A stretch of 64,000 nt of DNA from Bradyrhizobium sp. AUGA SZCCT0158 (GCF_018130065.1 NZ_JAFCME010000002.1:355433-419432); one strand, 5' to 3'. Positions 37,549 to 47,557 are shown, numbered from the stretch's first letter. Translations and numbers: made by a program. The notes: a model not told the origin generated them from the sequence alone.

Positions 37549-38037
37549 ATGAAACGCGAAGACCTCACGGAAAAGCTGCTCGACATCAAGCGCGAAAAGG
37601 GCTGGAGCTGGAAGCATATCTGCGAACAGATTGGCGGCTATTCCGAAGTGCTGATCGTCGGCGCCATCCTCGGCCAGATGAAACTGACCAAGCCGCAGGC
37701 CGCGAATGCCGGTGAGCTGTTCGGCCTGTCGAAGTCGGAAGTAGCGATGCTGAACGAGGTGCCGATGCGCGGCACCGGCACACCGATGCCGCCGACCGAT
37801 CCGTTGATCTATCGCTTCTACGAGATGGTGCTGGTCAACGGCCCGGCATGGAAGGCGCTGATCGAGGAAGAATTCGGCGACGGCATCATGTCGGCGATCG
37901 ACTTCGACATGGCGATGGAACGCGTCGCCAATCCGAAGGGCGACCGGGTCAAGATCACGATGTCCGGAAAATTCCTGCCGTACAAATATTACGGCGCCAC
38001 GGGGAATGTGCCGGAGTATGGGTTCAAGGAAGGGTAA
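37549..38037 (+). CDS. cynS: cyanase (cyanate hydratase)
   Basis: A 162-aa enzyme converting cyanate and bicarbonate to ammonia and CO2. N-terminal HTH-like bundle (MKREDLTEKLLDIKREKGWS). The active-site block PTDPLIYRFYEMVLVNGPAW carries Arg89 and Glu92, and DGIMSAIDFD carries Ser115, equivalent to Arg96, Glu99 and Ser122 of the E. coli enzyme. AGGAGACC precedes ATG 37549. End of the cyanate operon; provides nitrogen from cyanate. Confidence 0.97.
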   Translation: MKREDLTEKLLDIKREKGWSWKHICEQIGGYSEVLIVGAILGQMKLTKPQAANAGELFGLSKSEVAMLNEVPMRGTGTPMPPTDPLIYRFYEMVLVNGPAWKALIEEEFGDGIMSAIDFDMAMERVANPKGDRVKITMSGKFLPYKYYGATGNVPEYGFKEG

Positions 38038-38040
38038 AAG

Positions 38041-38097
38041 GACGCGAATGGCGAGTGGACGTTCCCATTCGCTATTCGCCACTCCCTATTCGCTCCT
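38041..38097. repeat. palindromic repeat (family C), copy 1
   Basis: GCGAATGGCGAGTGG and CATTCGCTATTCGCCACTCC CTATTCGC form a stem. A closely related copy lies at 39899-39958, on the far side of the two genes between. Confidence 0.7.
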
Positions 38098-38907
38098 TAA
38101 GAACGCCGCCCTGACTTCCTTGATCGGCGCCATCTCGCGCACATAGGTGAATGCGCCCTGATCCTTCATTTCGCGGGCGCATTTCAAGAACGCGGCGAGC
38201 GCCACGCGCGCCATCGCGCCGCCGACGCTGATGCGCTTGACGCCGGCGGCGGCAATCTGCGGCACGGTCAATGTCGGATCGGCAAACCCCATCACCAGGT
38301 TGAAGGGTTTTCCGATCGACGACACCACGGTGCGGATGGTGTCGATGTCGTGCACGCCAGGCGAATAAAGCACGTCGGCGCCGGCGGCCTCGAACGCCTG
38401 CAAGCGCTTGATGGTGTCGTCGAGATCGTTGCGGCCGTGCAGCAGGTTCTCGGCCCGCGCCGTCAGCGTGAACGGGAAGGGCAGCGCGCGGGCGGCCTCG
38501 ACCGCCGCATGCACCCGCTCGACGGCGAGGGCGAAATCGTAAATCGGCCGCCGGGGATCGCCGGTTGAATCCTCGATCGAGCCACCGACCACGCCGGCAT
38601 CGGCCGCGCGCGCGATGGCCTTGGCGGCAGTCTTCGGGTCATCGGCGCCGCAATTCTCTAGATCGGCATTAACGGGCAGGTCGGTCGCGTCAGCAATGGC
38701 ACGGCAATTCTCGATGATGGCATCGAGGCTGACAGTGGCGCTGCCGAGCGTGTTGGCAAGCCCGAGGCTCGTGGTCGCAAGCGCCTCAAAACCCATCGCG
38801 GCGAGTAGTTTGGCGGTGCCGGAGTCCCACGGGTTGGGGATGATGAAGGCGCCGGGCCGCGCGTGCAGGGCGCGGAACAGTTCGGCTTTTTCCATCTGGC
38901 TGCGCAT
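38086..38907 (-). CDS. isocitrate lyase/PEP mutase family protein
   Basis: A 273-aa TIM-barrel enzyme of the ICL/PEPM group: GAFIIPNPWDSGTAKLLAAM, ALATTSLGLANTLG, NADLENCGADDPKTA and GVVGGSIEDSTGDP (metal-binding acidic residues), FTLTARAENLLHGR. It has the short active-site loop of oxaloacetate decarboxylase or 2-methylisocitrate-lyase-like members; the substrate is not clear. GAGGGAAAGACC precedes ATG 38907. Its last codons overlap the palindromic repeat. Confidence 0.85.
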   Translation of the reverse strand: MRSQMEKAELFRALHARPGAFIIPNPWDSGTAKLLAAMGFEALATTSLGLANTLGSATVSLDAIIENCRAIADATDLPVNADLENCGADDPKTAAKAIARAADAGVVGGSIEDSTGDPRRPIYDFALAVERVHAAVEAARALPFPFTLTARAENLLHGRNDLDDTIKRLQAFEAAGADVLYSPGVHDIDTIRTVVSSIGKPFNLVMGFADPTLTVPQIAAAGVKRISVGGAMARVALAAFLKCAREMKDQGAFTYVREMAPIKEVRAAFLRSE

Positions 38908-39015
38908 GGTCTTTCCCTCAATTGGTTGCTTCGCGGCCAAACGTAGGAGGCTTCCTTCCATCAGTCTAATTTGTTATTTCTCTTCCCATCATCAGCTTTT
39001 TGCATAGACCGGAAA

Positions 39016-39921
39016 ATGGACAGCGACGCGCTCAGCACCTTCCTGACGGTTCACCGCCGCGGTGGAATCTCGAGCGCCGCCAAAGCGCTGCACCGCTCGC
39101 AGCCGGCGATATCCCGGCGTATCGCGCTGCTCGAACAGGAGCTCGGCGTGCCCTTGTTCGAGCGGATCGCAGGTCGGACGATGCTGAGCGATGCGGGGCG
39201 GGTGATGGTGCCGTATGCCGAGCGCGCGGTCGCCGCCGCGCAGGATGCGGAGAATGCGGTGCGTGCACTGGCGCGGCCGGATTCGGGACCGGTCGCACTC
39301 GCCGTGGTCGGCACGCTGGCGGGCGGCCGTCTCTCCGAAATCCTCAAGCGGTTTGCCGCCGAATATCCTGGTGTCGGATTGACGTTGCGCACGGCGACCA
39401 GCGCAGAGGTCAGCGATCTGATCCGGCGCGGCGAGGCCACCATCGGCCTGCGCTACGACCGCGACGGCTCGCGCGATCTCGATTGCGAATTGCTGCAAGC
39501 CGAACGGCTTCAGGTCGTGTGCGCGGCCGATCATCCGCGCGCCGGCCGGCGGGTCGCCAAACTGGCCGATTTGCGCGGCGAACGCTGGATCGCGTTTCCG
39601 GTGCTGCCGCGGCGGCGCGAGATCACGGCGTCACATGTGTTTGCGCTGTTTCAAACCCATGGATTGGGGGAGATCAGCTGGACGCCGGTCGACAGCCTCA
39701 CCGCCCAGAAGCGTCTGGTCGAAGCCGGCCTTGGCATCGCATTGCTCTCGGAAAGCAACGCTGCAGAAGAACTGAAATACGGCTCGATCTCGACCATCCG
39801 TGTCGGCGATCTCAAGGCAAGCCAAGACGTCGTGACGGTGACCCGCCGCGGCGGCTTTCTCAGCGCGGCGTCGCGGCGGTTCCTGGAGATTTTGAAGGCG
39901 CGAATGGCGAATGGCGAGTAG
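39016..39921 (+). CDS. LysR-family transcriptional regulator
   Basis: A 301-aa regulator. N-terminal winged HTH at about residues 1-60 (MDSDALSTFLTVHRRGGISS and SQPAISRRIALLEQELGVPL), then a periplasmic-binding-like effector domain from PVALAVVGTLAGGRLSEIL to the end. Divergent from the PEP-mutase-like gene, whose expression it probably controls through the 108-bp spacer. The last codons (ARMANGE) are encoded by the palindromic repeat. Confidence 0.88.
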   Translation: MDSDALSTFLTVHRRGGISSAAKALHRSQPAISRRIALLEQELGVPLFERIAGRTMLSDAGRVMVPYAERAVAAAQDAENAVRALARPDSGPVALAVVGTLAGGRLSEILKRFAAEYPGVGLTLRTATSAEVSDLIRRGEATIGLRYDRDGSRDLDCELLQAERLQVVCAADHPRAGRRVAKLADLRGERWIAFPVLPRRREITASHVFALFQTHGLGEISWTPVDSLTAQKRLVEAGLGIALLSESNAAEELKYGSISTIRVGDLKASQDVVTVTRRGGFLSAASRRFLEILKARMANGE

Positions 39922-39958
39922 CGAAGTTTCTATTCGCTATTCGCCACTCCCTATTCGC
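39899..39958. repeat. palindromic repeat (family C), copy 2
   Basis: GCGAATGGCGAATGGCGAGT and CTATTCGCTATTCGCCACTC CCTATTCGC. Matches 38041-38097; together they bracket the PEPM/LysR pair. Confidence 0.7.
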
Positions 39959-39962
39959 AGGC

Positions 39963-40286
39963 TTACGTCCCCGCCTTCACCTGGGCGACGGCGGTCGCCA
40001 TCAGCTCGTCCATCTTGGCGCGGAGTTCCTGCTCGGTGAGGGCGACGCCCTTGGCCTTGATATCGCCCATCACCTTGCGAATGACGTCGGAATCGCCGGC
40101 TTCCTCGAAATCGGCGGCGACCACTTCCTTGGCGTAGGCAGTGGCGGCGTCGCCGGTAATTCCGAGCTTTTCTGCGATCCAGGTTCCGAGGAGCCGGTTG
40201 CGGCGCGCCTCGGCCTTGAACTTCTGATCTGCATCGAGAGCGAATTTCTTCTCGAAACCTTCTTCGCGCTTGTCGAAAGTGCTCAT
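39963..40286 (-). CDS. F1-ATPase inhibitor zeta subunit (DUF1476)
   Basis: A 107-aa protein matching the alphaproteobacterial ATPase zeta family: MSTFDKREEGFEKKFALDAD, QKFKAEARRNRLLGTWIAEK, LGITGDAATAYAKEVV. Its inhibitory N-terminal helix binds F1 and blocks ATP hydrolysis. Single gene between LysR and purC. The N-terminal residues resemble the known inhibitory segment; the inhibitor role comes from the family. Confidence 0.9.
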   Translation of the reverse strand: MSTFDKREEGFEKKFALDADQKFKAEARRNRLLGTWIAEKLGITGDAATAYAKEVVAADFEEAGDSDVIRKVMGDIKAKGVALTEQELRAKMDELMATAVAQVKAGT

Positions 40287-40606
40287 ATTTGAGTTCCAAT
40301 CCCTGCCAGATGCACGCGGGGGCCGCGTTGTGGCGGCCCCGTCGCCTACCTAGATAGAGGGGGCGAATCGGCAAAACAACGGGCCGTTAAGCCGCAGTCT
40401 ACAGGTATAAGTTGGGCCCAATTGGGCCGTGTCGATTGTGCTGGATAGGCCAATCGGATAGGTTGCCAACAGGCTTGGTTCTTGTTCTGTTTCCAGTTGG
40501 TTAAGATCAGGTTCCTGGCCTTCACGGCAGCTCCGTCGTGGTCGTAAACCCTTGTCATCCGGAGCACACCAAATTCATGGATTTCAACAAAACACGGTAC
40601 ATCCCT
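40287..40606. other. intergenic spacer upstream of purC
   Basis: About 320 bp with no gene. Contains a GGCCCCGTCGCC run and a GGGCCCAATTGGGCC palindrome near 40415. Promoter of purC probably here, no boxes assigned. Confidence 0.4.
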
Positions 40607-41374
40607 ATGAGCCGTCGACGCCGCATTTATGAAGGCAAGGCCAAGGTCCTGTATGAAGGCCCGGAGCCGGGAACCCTGATCCAGCACTTCAAGGACGATG
40701 CGACCGCGTTCAATGCCAAGAAACACCAGGTGATCGAGGGCAAGGGTGTCCTCAACAACCGGATTTCGGAGTACCTGTTTCAGCACCTCAACGACATCGG
40801 GGTGCCGACCCATTTCATCCGCCGCCTTAACATGCGCGAGCAGCTGATTCGCGAGGTCGAGATCGTGCCGCTGGAGGTGGTGGTGCGAAACGTGGCGGCG
40901 GGATCGCTGTCGCAGCGCCTCGGCATCGAGGAAGGCACCCAGCTGCCGCGCTCGATCATCGAGTTTTATTACAAGAACGACCAGCTCAACGACCCGATGG
41001 TCTCCGAGGAGCACATCACCGCATTCGGCTGGGCGACGCCGCAGGAAATCGACGACATCATGGCGCTCGCCATCCGCGTCAACGACTTCCTGACCGGGTT
41101 GTTTCTGGGCATCGGCATCCGTCTGGTCGATTTCAAGATGGAATGTGGCCGCCTGTTCGAGAACGAAATGATGCGGATCATCGTCGCCGACGAGATCTCG
41201 CCCGACTCATGCCGGCTGTGGGACATCAAGTCGAACGAGAAGCTCGACAAGGATCGTTTCCGCAGGGATCTCGGTGGTCTCCTGGAGGCCTATACCGAGG
41301 TGGCAAAGCGTCTGGGTATCCTGATGGAGAACGAGCGGCCGGCGGGTACGGGTCCGGTGCTGGTGAAGAGCTGA
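40607..41374 (+). CDS. purC: SAICAR synthetase
   Basis: A 255-aa enzyme of purine synthesis that joins CAIR and aspartate. N-terminus [40 protein letters not shown], the ATP block [20 protein letters not shown] and the [12 protein letters not shown] block are typical. ATG 40607 is preferred over the longer 40538 frame, which lacks family sequence. Starts the purC-purS-x-purQ run. Confidence 0.96.
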   Translation: MSRRRRIYEGKAKVLYEGPEPGTLIQHFKDDATAFNAKKHQVIEGKGVLNNRISEYLFQHLNDIGVPTHFIRRLNMREQLIREVEIVPLEVVVRNVAAGSLSQRLGIEEGTQLPRSIIEFYYKNDQLNDPMVSEEHITAFGWATPQEIDDIMALAIRVNDFLTGLFLGIGIRLVDFKMECGRLFENEMMRIIVADEISPDSCRLWDIKSNEKLDKDRFRRDLGGLLEAYTEVAKRLGILMENERPAGTGPVLVKS

Positions 41375-41384
41375 GGCAGGTCCT

Positions 41385-41627
41385 GTGAAAGCACGTGTTA
41401 CCGTTACCTTGAAGTCCGGCATTCTCGATCCGCAGGGCAAGGCCATCGAAGGCGCGCTGAAATCGCTCGGCGTTGACGGCGTCGCCAGCGTCCGTCAGGG
41501 CAAGGTGTTCGACATCGAACTGTCAGGCTCGGACAAGGCCAAGGCCGAGGCGGCGTTGAAAGACGCCGCCGACAAGCTCTTGGCGAACACCGTGATCGAG
41601 AATTATGCTATCGAGTTGAAAGCTTAG
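41385..41627 (+). CDS. purS: FGAM synthetase subunit PurS
   Basis: An 80-aa small subunit that bridges PurL and PurQ: MKARVTVTLKSGILDPQGKA, IEGALKSLGVDGVASVRQGK, then DKLLANTVIENYAIEL. Starts 10 bp after purC. Confidence 0.96.
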   Translation: MKARVTVTLKSGILDPQGKAIEGALKSLGVDGVASVRQGKVFDIELSGSDKAKAEAALKDAADKLLANTVIENYAIELKA

Positions 41628-41639
41628 GGATTAGGTGCG

Positions 41640-41897
41640 ATGGCCGACGCGACGGCAGATCTGATGCTAGAGGTGTTGAAATCGGTCCAAGCGCGACTGG
41701 CGCAAGTCGATGGCAAGCTCGACGAGCAAAAGCAAGAGATGCAGGCGTTGCGCACGTCCCAGAACGGCATTCGTCAAGAGATTACGAGTGTGTTCCAAGA
41801 GATTTCGGGGATACACGCGACGTTGGTCCGATACGAAGGTCGTCTGGACCGTATTGAGCGACGACTTGAACTTAGTGATGTTCCGAATCTGACATGA
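41640..41897 (+). CDS. small coiled-coil protein within the purS-purQ spacer
   Basis: An 85-aa acidic protein: [60 protein letters not shown]. Heptad-like helix throughout, no signal or membrane segment. It starts 12 bp after purS and its stop overlaps the purQ start by four bases (ATGA at 41894), so it is translated in the operon. It resembles small regulators that occur with toxin genes in rhizobia, but no toxin is here. Role unknown. Confidence 0.75.
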   Translation: MADATADLMLEVLKSVQARLAQVDGKLDEQKQEMQALRTSQNGIRQEITSVFQEISGIHATLVRYEGRLDRIERRLELSDVPNLT

Positions 41898-42595
41898 AAT
41901 CCGCAATTCTCGTCTTCCCTGGCATCAATCGCGAACGCGACATGGCGCGGGCGCTTAAACTCGCATCGGGCAACGAGGCCGCGATGGTCTGGCATGCCGA
42001 GACTGCGCTGCCCAAGGGTACCGATCTCGTGGTGGTGCCTGGCGGGTTTTCCTATGGTGACTATCTGCGCTGCGGCGCCATTGCGGCGCGGGCGCCCGTG
42101 ATGGACGCGGTGCGGGATTTTGCCGCCAGTGGCGGCCTCGTGCTCGGGGTCTGTAACGGCTTTCAGATACTGTGCGAATCCGGCCTGCTGCCCGGCATCC
42201 TGATGCGCAACTCAAAACTGAAATTCATCTGCCGCGATGTGCATCTGCGGGTCGAGCGCTCGGATTCGCCGTTCACGCGCGGCTACAATGCCGGCCAGGT
42301 GATCCGCGTGCCGGTGGCGCATGGCGAAGGCAATTACGCGGCCGATGAAGAGACCGTGAAACGCCTCCAGCGCGAGGGGCGGGTGCTCTACCGCTATTGC
42401 TCCGCCGACGGCGTTGTCGACGATACCTCCAACATCAATGGCGCGGCGCAATCGATCGCCGGTATCGTCAACGAGCGCGGCAACGTGCTCGGCATGATGC
42501 CGCATCCGGAAAACCACGTTGAAGACATCATGGGCTGCACCGACGGCCGCGGTCTGTTCGCTGGCCTCGTCGCGCATCTGGAAAAAGCGGCGTGA
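41894..42595 (+). CDS. purQ: FGAM synthetase glutaminase subunit PurQ
   Basis: A 233-aa class I glutamine amidotransferase: [20 protein letters not shown]; the nucleophile elbow [13 protein letters not shown] holds the Cys; the catalytic His/Glu lie in [15 protein letters not shown]. Supplies ammonia to PurL. Start overlaps the preceding gene. Confidence 0.96.
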   Translation: MKSAILVFPGINRERDMARALKLASGNEAAMVWHAETALPKGTDLVVVPGGFSYGDYLRCGAIAARAPVMDAVRDFAASGGLVLGVCNGFQILCESGLLPGILMRNSKLKFICRDVHLRVERSDSPFTRGYNAGQVIRVPVAHGEGNYAADEETVKRLQREGRVLYRYCSADGVVDDTSNINGAAQSIAGIVNERGNVLGMMPHPENHVEDIMGCTDGRGLFAGLVAHLEKAA

Positions 42596-42602
42596 TTGCC
42601 GA

Positions 42603-42656
42603 TAGCGTTTTCAAGCGAAGTGGGAACCGGTTCGCGTGAAGAAAACGCGTCAAAAT
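42603..42656. repeat. interspersed repeat (family D), copy 1
   Basis: AGCGTTTTCAAGCGAAGTGG and CGGTTCGCGTGAAGAAAACG then GTCAAAATAA. A related copy in the opposite orientation lies at 62110-62240. It covers the upstream end of the next gene, so an in-frame GTG at 42636 is not a likely start. Confidence 0.7.
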
Positions 42657-42659
42657 AAA

Positions 42660-43619
42660 ATGACGATGCGGCGGCTTTCACTTCTCGCGGCGGCCTTATT
42701 CGTTGCCACCGCCGCCCACGCGCAGGATTACCCAAAACGTCCCGTCACCATGATCGTGCCGTTCGCGGCCGGCGGCACCTCTGACGTGATCGCGCGCGTG
42801 GTCGCCGAGGAGATGGCGAAATCACTCGGACAGCCGATCGTGATCGAGAATATCGTGGGCGCCGGCGGCTCGATCGCGCTGGCGCGGGCGGCGCGCGCCG
42901 AGGCAGATGGTTACGCCATTGCCATCGGCAATGCCGGCACCAGCGCGGCGACCTATACGATCTATCCGAAACTGTCATTCACGCCGGACTCCTTCATGCC
43001 GATCGCGATGGTGGCGAAGACCTTCGGCATCGTCGCGTTGCGCAAGGATTTTCCGGCCAGGAATCTTCAGGAATTCATCGCCTTTGCTAAGAAAAATCCC
43101 GGCAAGATCAATCTCGGACATGCCGGAGTCGGCTCGTCGAATTTCCTGATCTGCAAGAGCTTTGTGCAGGCCGCCGGCATCGATGTCACGCTGGTCGGCT
43201 ATCGTGGCGCGGCTCCCGCGCTGACGGACGCGATCGGCGGCCAGATCGATGGCGTCTGCGATGCCGCGGCTTCCGTGTCGCAGGCGATCGACGACAAGCT
43301 CGTCAAGGCAATGGTGGTCGGCTCGACGGTGCGGCTCGCGACCTTGCCGGAACTGCCGACGTCGGTGGAAGCGGGGCTTCCCGAATTCGAGGCGCAAGGC
43401 TGGAACGGCCTGTTCGCCCCAAAAGGCACGCCGCCGGCGATCATCGCGAAATTGAATGCCGCAGCGAAGAGCGCGGTGGAGAGCGATGCCGTCAAAAAGC
43501 GCTTTCACGATCTGTCGACCGTCGCCCCCGACGCCAATGAGCATACCCCGGAAGTGCTGCAGCAGCTCGTGACGCGCGACGTCGAGAAATACCGCAAGCT
43601 GTTGGAAGAGAAGAAATAG
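42660..43619 (+). CDS. tripartite tricarboxylate transporter (Bug) receptor
   Basis: A 319-aa periplasmic binding protein of the Bug/TctC family: signal peptide to AAHAQ, then YPKRPVTMIVPFAAGGTSDV, GQPIVIENIVGAGGSIALAR, NAGTSAATYTIYPKLSFTPD, GHAGVGSSNFLICKSF and the GLFAPKGTPPAIIAKLNAAA block. TctA/TctB membrane genes are absent, as is common for orphan Bug receptors. Ligand unknown. ATG 42660 chosen outside the repeat. Confidence 0.88.
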   Translation: MTMRRLSLLAAALFVATAAHAQDYPKRPVTMIVPFAAGGTSDVIARVVAEEMAKSLGQPIVIENIVGAGGSIALARAARAEADGYAIAIGNAGTSAATYTIYPKLSFTPDSFMPIAMVAKTFGIVALRKDFPARNLQEFIAFAKKNPGKINLGHAGVGSSNFLICKSFVQAAGIDVTLVGYRGAAPALTDAIGGQIDGVCDAAASVSQAIDDKLVKAMVVGSTVRLATLPELPTSVEAGLPEFEAQGWNGLFAPKGTPPAIIAKLNAAAKSAVESDAVKKRFHDLSTVAPDANEHTPEVLQQLVTRDVEKYRKLLEEKK

Positions 43620-43643
43620 GCGGCCATCCCCTTCGATGTTCGG

Positions 43644-44600
43644 TCAAGGTTGCCGGGCCTTCGATCTGCCGCGCAGCCGGTCGATCCACTTGCCATAGCG
43701 ATCGCCGGGAATGGTCATCGCGGCGACGCCGGCCATGACCAGTAACAGTCCGAGCGCGAGATTCGCCGGCACGGATTCACCGAGCAGCAGCACCGAAAGA
43801 CCGACACCGATCGGTATGCGCAGATAGCCTTGCGCGTTGGTGGTGAGCGTGCCGAGCCGGCTCAGGCACATATAGAACAGCATCAGTCCGAACGCGCTCG
43901 AGAAGATGCCCATTGCGACGGTCGCCGCCAGGGCTTCCGCCGTCGGCCGCAACGTCCAGGGATGATCGACGATCAGCGATGCCGGCAGCAGCACGAAGCC
44001 GCCGAACAGCAGCGAGCCGGCCGCCACCACCATCGGATCGTAATCGGTCAGCCGCAGCCCGAAGATGGTGGCGCAGGCAAAGGAGAGGGTGGCGACAAGG
44101 ATGACGATTTCGGCGAACACGTCCTTGCTGAGACCGCCGAGCGCATCGAGCCCGATGATCGCCGCCGTTCCGGCGAGGCCGAGGATGGCCCCAACCAGCT
44201 TCAACAGCGTCGCCGGCTCGTGCCGGGTGATGCCCCAGGTGATCAGGAAGGCGAAAATAGGCGTCGTCGAGGCCAGCACCACGGCGCTCGACGCCGGCAC
44301 ATATTGCTGCGCCCAGGTGATCATCAAAAACGGGATGGTCGAGTTGATGCTCTGCTGGAAGGCGAACAGCTTCCAGGCCCTGGCATCGATCGGGAGCCGT
44401 AATCCGCGCGCGTACAGGATGACGAGGAGGAATGCGGCCGCGATCAGCGAACGGGCCGAGATGAAGGTGATCGGCGGGATCGAGCCGAGGCCGATCTTGG
44501 TCAGCGGATAGGTCGAACTCCAGCAGCACGCCAGCGCCAGCAGCAGCGCATAATCTCGCCAGCTGTGCTTCCCCGGGGGAATGCTAGGTGGCAACGGCAC
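43644..44600 (-). CDS. EamA-family (DMT) transporter
   Basis: A 318-aa protein with ten hydrophobic helices in two EamA halves: LLLALACCWSSTYPLTKIGL, FQQSINSTIPFLMITWAQQY, SSAVVLASTTPIFAFLITWG and the second repeat SFACATIFGLRLTDYDPMVV. Probably exports a small metabolite. Its start codon lies inside the 3' end of the thioesterase gene upstream (17-bp overlap), so the two are coupled. Confidence 0.88.
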   Translation of the reverse strand: MPLPPSIPPGKHSWRDYALLLALACCWSSTYPLTKIGLGSIPPITFISARSLIAAAFLLVILYARGLRLPIDARAWKLFAFQQSINSTIPFLMITWAQQYVPASSAVVLASTTPIFAFLITWGITRHEPATLLKLVGAILGLAGTAAIIGLDALGGLSKDVFAEIVILVATLSFACATIFGLRLTDYDPMVVAAGSLLFGGFVLLPASLIVDHPWTLRPTAEALAATVAMGIFSSAFGLMLFYMCLSRLGTLTTNAQGYLRIPIGVGLSVLLLGESVPANLALGLLLVMAGVAAMTIPGDRYGKWIDRLRGRSKARQP

Positions 44601-45072
44601 CTGCGTCCATCGGCGGCTTCCGCTTCACCCGCTTGATGGTGCCGGAAAAGGTGAACAGCGACCGCTCGCCCGATTTCAGCACCCCGCGCAGGAAGATCAG
44701 GGAGCCGCCGGCGCGGGTGATCTCACCCTCGCATTCGACCAGTTCGCCTTCGTGTGCCGCATCGAGGAATTCGCAGCCAAATGCCACCGTCACGCCCGAC
44801 CCCTGCAGCACCGGCGAGGCCAGCGCGAACAGGCAGTAATCCGCAAAGGTCATGAAGCAGCCGCCATGGACGTTGCGCTGGCCGTTGAGGTGTTTTTTCT
44901 CGACGCGGAAGGCGCAGCGGACCCGGCCGTCTTCCTCCACCCGGTGCCAGAACGGCCCGCTATGGGTTTCGAAATTGTCACGGGTCCAGGTGCGCCAGCC
45001 GGCGAATTCGCCCTCGGTTTCAACGTGCAGGTCGGGACGTTTGACGAATGCAGTATTGGAGAGGTCATTCAC
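44584..45072 (-). CDS. PaaI-family hotdog thioesterase
   Basis: A 162-aa protein with RNVHGGCFMTFADYCLFALA, the active-site helix with the usual G-G-x-x-x-x-(A/F)-D pattern, and VTVAFGCEFLDAAHEGELVE. Likely an acyl-CoA thioesterase. Co-transcribed with the EamA transporter, whose start lies within this gene's end. Confidence 0.85.
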   Translation of the reverse strand: MNDLSNTAFVKRPDLHVETEGEFAGWRTWTRDNFETHSGPFWHRVEEDGRVRCAFRVEKKHLNGQRNVHGGCFMTFADYCLFALASPVLQGSGVTVAFGCEFLDAAHEGELVECEGEITRAGGSLIFLRGVLKSGERSLFTFSGTIKRVKRKPPMDAGAVAT

Positions 45073-45231
45073 GAAATTGGGCCTTCCTTTGCAGGTTTAA
45101 GTCCTTAAATCCGATCCAGGCGTGATGTGCAAACGCCGATCCCGGCCGGCCCGCCGTAAAGCTCTGGACAGGCCGGAAATGCGTCCTAAAAGGCCTTTTC
45201 CCAGCCCCCCGATCTTCCTATTAAGGGACCC

Positions 45232-47439
45232 ATGAACGAGCCCCAGATCACCCCCGAACTCGTCGCCAGCCATGGTTTCAAGACGGACGAGTATGAGCGC
45301 ATCCTCAAGCTGATCGGGCGGGTGCCAAGTTTCACCGAACTCGGGATTTTTTCCGCGATGTGGAACGAGCATTGCTCGTACAAGTCCTCGCGCATCCATC
45401 TGCGCGGGCTGCCGACCAAGGCGCCCTGGGTGATCCAGGGCCCGGGCGAGAACGCCGGGGTGATCGACATCGGCGACGGCCAGGCGGTCGTGTTCAAGAT
45501 GGAGAGCCACAACCACCCGAGCTATATCGAGCCCTATCAGGGCGCGACTACCGGGGTCGGCGGCATTTTGCGCGACGTGTTCACGATGGGGGCGCGGCCG
45601 ATCGCGTGCCTCAATGCGCTCTCCTTTGGCGCGCCGGAGCATCCCAAAACCCGTCATCTGGTGTCGGGCGTGGTCGCGGGCGTCGGCGGTTACGGCAATT
45701 CGTTCGGCGTGCCGACGGTTGGCGGGCAGGTGCGTTTCCACACCCGCTATGACGGCAACATCCTGGTCAATGCGATGGCCGTCGGCCTCGCCGACACCGA
45801 CAAGATCTTCTACGCCGCGGCCTCCGGCGTGAACATGCCGATCGTCTATTTGGGATCCAAGACCGGCCGTGACGGCATTCACGGCGCGTCGATGGCGTCG
45901 GCCGAATTCGACGATGACAGCGCCGAGAAGCGCCCCACAGTGCAGGTCGGCGATCCCTTTGCGGAAAAGCTGCTGCTGGAAGCCTGCCTCGAAATCATGG
46001 AAGCCGATTGCGTGATCGCGATCCAAGACATGGGCGCGGCCGGGCTGACCTGTTCGGCGGTCGAGATGGGCGCCAAGGGCGATCTCGGCGTCGACCTCGA
46101 TCTCGACGCGGTGCCGACGCGCGAAACCGGCATGAGCGCCTATGAGATGATGCTCTCGGAAAGCCAGGAGCGCATGCTCATGGTGCTGAAGCCCGAGAAG
46201 GAACAAGAGGCCGAGGCGATCTTCCGCAAATGGGGGCTCGATTTCGCCGTCGTCGGCTACACCACGCCGAGCAAGCGCTTTGTGGTGAAGCATGGCGGCG
46301 ACGTCATGGCCGATTTGCCGATCAAGGAATTGGGCGACGAGGCGCCGTTGTACGACCGGCCGCATGTCGCATCCGCATTGTTGCCGGTGGTGCGCGCGCA
46401 GGACGTCAAGCCGCCGATCGGCATTTCGGAAGCACTGGAAAAGCTGATAGCGACGCCCGAGCTCTGCTCGCGGCGCTGGGTCTGGGAGCAGTACGACCAC
46501 GTCATCCTCGGCAATACGGTGCAGCGCCCGGGTGGCGATGCCGCCGTCGTGCGGGTGCAGGACGGACCGAAGGGGCTTGCGCTCACTGTCGACGTGACGC
46601 CGCGTTATTGCGAAGCGGATCCGTTCGAAGGCGGCAAGCAGGCGGTAGCCGAGGCCTGGCGCAACATCACCGCGGTCGGCGGACGGCCGCTCGCGATCAC
46701 CGACAATCTGAATTTCGGCAATCCGGAGCGGCCCGAGATCATGGGCCAGTTCGTCGGCTGCCTGAAGGGTATTGCGGAAGCCTGTCGTTCGCTCGACTTC
46801 CCCGTCGTGTCCGGCAATGTCTCGCTCTACAACGAGACCAACGGCCGCGGCATCCTGCCGACGCCCTCGATCGGCGGCGTCGGGCTGCTCGACGATTTCA
46901 CCAAGTCCGCGACGCTCGCCTTCAAGGCGGCAGGCGAGGCGATCCTGTTGATCGGTGACACGCAGGGCTGGCTCGGACAGTCCGTCTATCTGCGCGATGT
47001 CTGCGGTCGCGAAGAGGGCGCGCCGCCGCCGGTGGACCTCGCCGCCGAAAAGCGCAATGGCGACGTGGTGCGCGGCATGATCCACGCCGGCACCGCAACC
47101 GCGGTGCATGACGTTTCCGACGGCGGACTTCTGATCGCGCTCGCCGAGATGGCAATTGCGAGCGGCATCGGTGCGCAGCTGTTGGCGGCGCCGGCCTCGA
47201 TCGTGCCGCACGGCTACTGGTTCGGCGAAGACCAGGCACGCTACATCGTGACGGTGCCGGCGGCCGATGTCGGACTGGTGCTGGCGAAGATGAAGGGCGC
47301 CGGGGTGCCCTGCGCGCGGATCGGCACCACTGGCGGCGATGCGATCGCGGTGGCCGGTGAAGCACCGGTCGCGGTGGCCTCGCTCAACACGGCGTTCGAA
47401 AGCTGGCTGCCGGCTTACATGAGCGGCAAGGCGTCTTAA
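45232..47439 (+). CDS. purL: FGAM synthetase PurL
   Basis: A 735-aa large subunit of the small-type FGAM synthetase. [20 protein letters not shown] contains the catalytic His; [20 protein letters not shown] and [20 protein letters not shown] bind ATP and Mg; [40 protein letters not shown] and SVYLRD are later blocks. Partner of PurS and PurQ, about 2.6 kb downstream of purQ. Confidence 0.97.
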   Translation: MNEPQITPELVASHGFKTDEYERILKLIGRVPSFTELGIFSAMWNEHCSYKSSRIHLRGLPTKAPWVIQGPGENAGVIDIGDGQAVVFKMESHNHPSYIEPYQGATTGVGGILRDVFTMGARPIACLNALSFGAPEHPKTRHLVSGVVAGVGGYGNSFGVPTVGGQVRFHTRYDGNILVNAMAVGLADTDKIFYAAASGVNMPIVYLGSKTGRDGIHGASMASAEFDDDSAEKRPTVQVGDPFAEKLLLEACLEIMEADCVIAIQDMGAAGLTCSAVEMGAKGDLGVDLDLDAVPTRETGMSAYEMMLSESQERMLMVLKPEKEQEAEAIFRKWGLDFAVVGYTTPSKRFVVKHGGDVMADLPIKELGDEAPLYDRPHVASALLPVVRAQDVKPPIGISEALEKLIATPELCSRRWVWEQYDHVILGNTVQRPGGDAAVVRVQDGPKGLALTVDVTPRYCEADPFEGGKQAVAEAWRNITAVGGRPLAITDNLNFGNPERPEIMGQFVGCLKGIAEACRSLDFPVVSGNVSLYNETNGRGILPTPSIGGVGLLDDFTKSATLAFKAAGEAILLIGDTQGWLGQSVYLRDVCGREEGAPPPVDLAAEKRNGDVVRGMIHAGTATAVHDVSDGGLLIALAEMAIASGIGAQLLAAPASIVPHGYWFGEDQARYIVTVPAADVGLVLAKMKGAGVPCARIGTTGGDAIAVAGEAPVAVASLNTAFESWLPAYMSGKAS

Positions 47440-47447
47440 CCCTACAG

Positions 47448-47549
47448 TCATGCCGGGATGGTCCGTAGGACCAGACCTCAGATGTGTAATTGCACATCGG
47501 GGAATCTCGAGATTTCGGGTTCGATGCTCCGCATCGCCCCGGAATGACG
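47448..47549. repeat. palindromic intergenic repeat (family A), copy 2
   Basis: GGATGGTCCGTAGGACCAGA, ATGTGTAATTGCACAT and GAATCTCGAGATTTC, then CATCGCCCCGGAATGACGG. Related to 18419-18562 and 61073-61229. Confidence 0.7.
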
Positions 47550-47557
47550 GCTCAAGT

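Noticed and set aside
42636..42659. GTG start for the Bug receptor
   Set aside because: It falls in a dispersed repeat; ATG 42660 gives a direct signal peptide.
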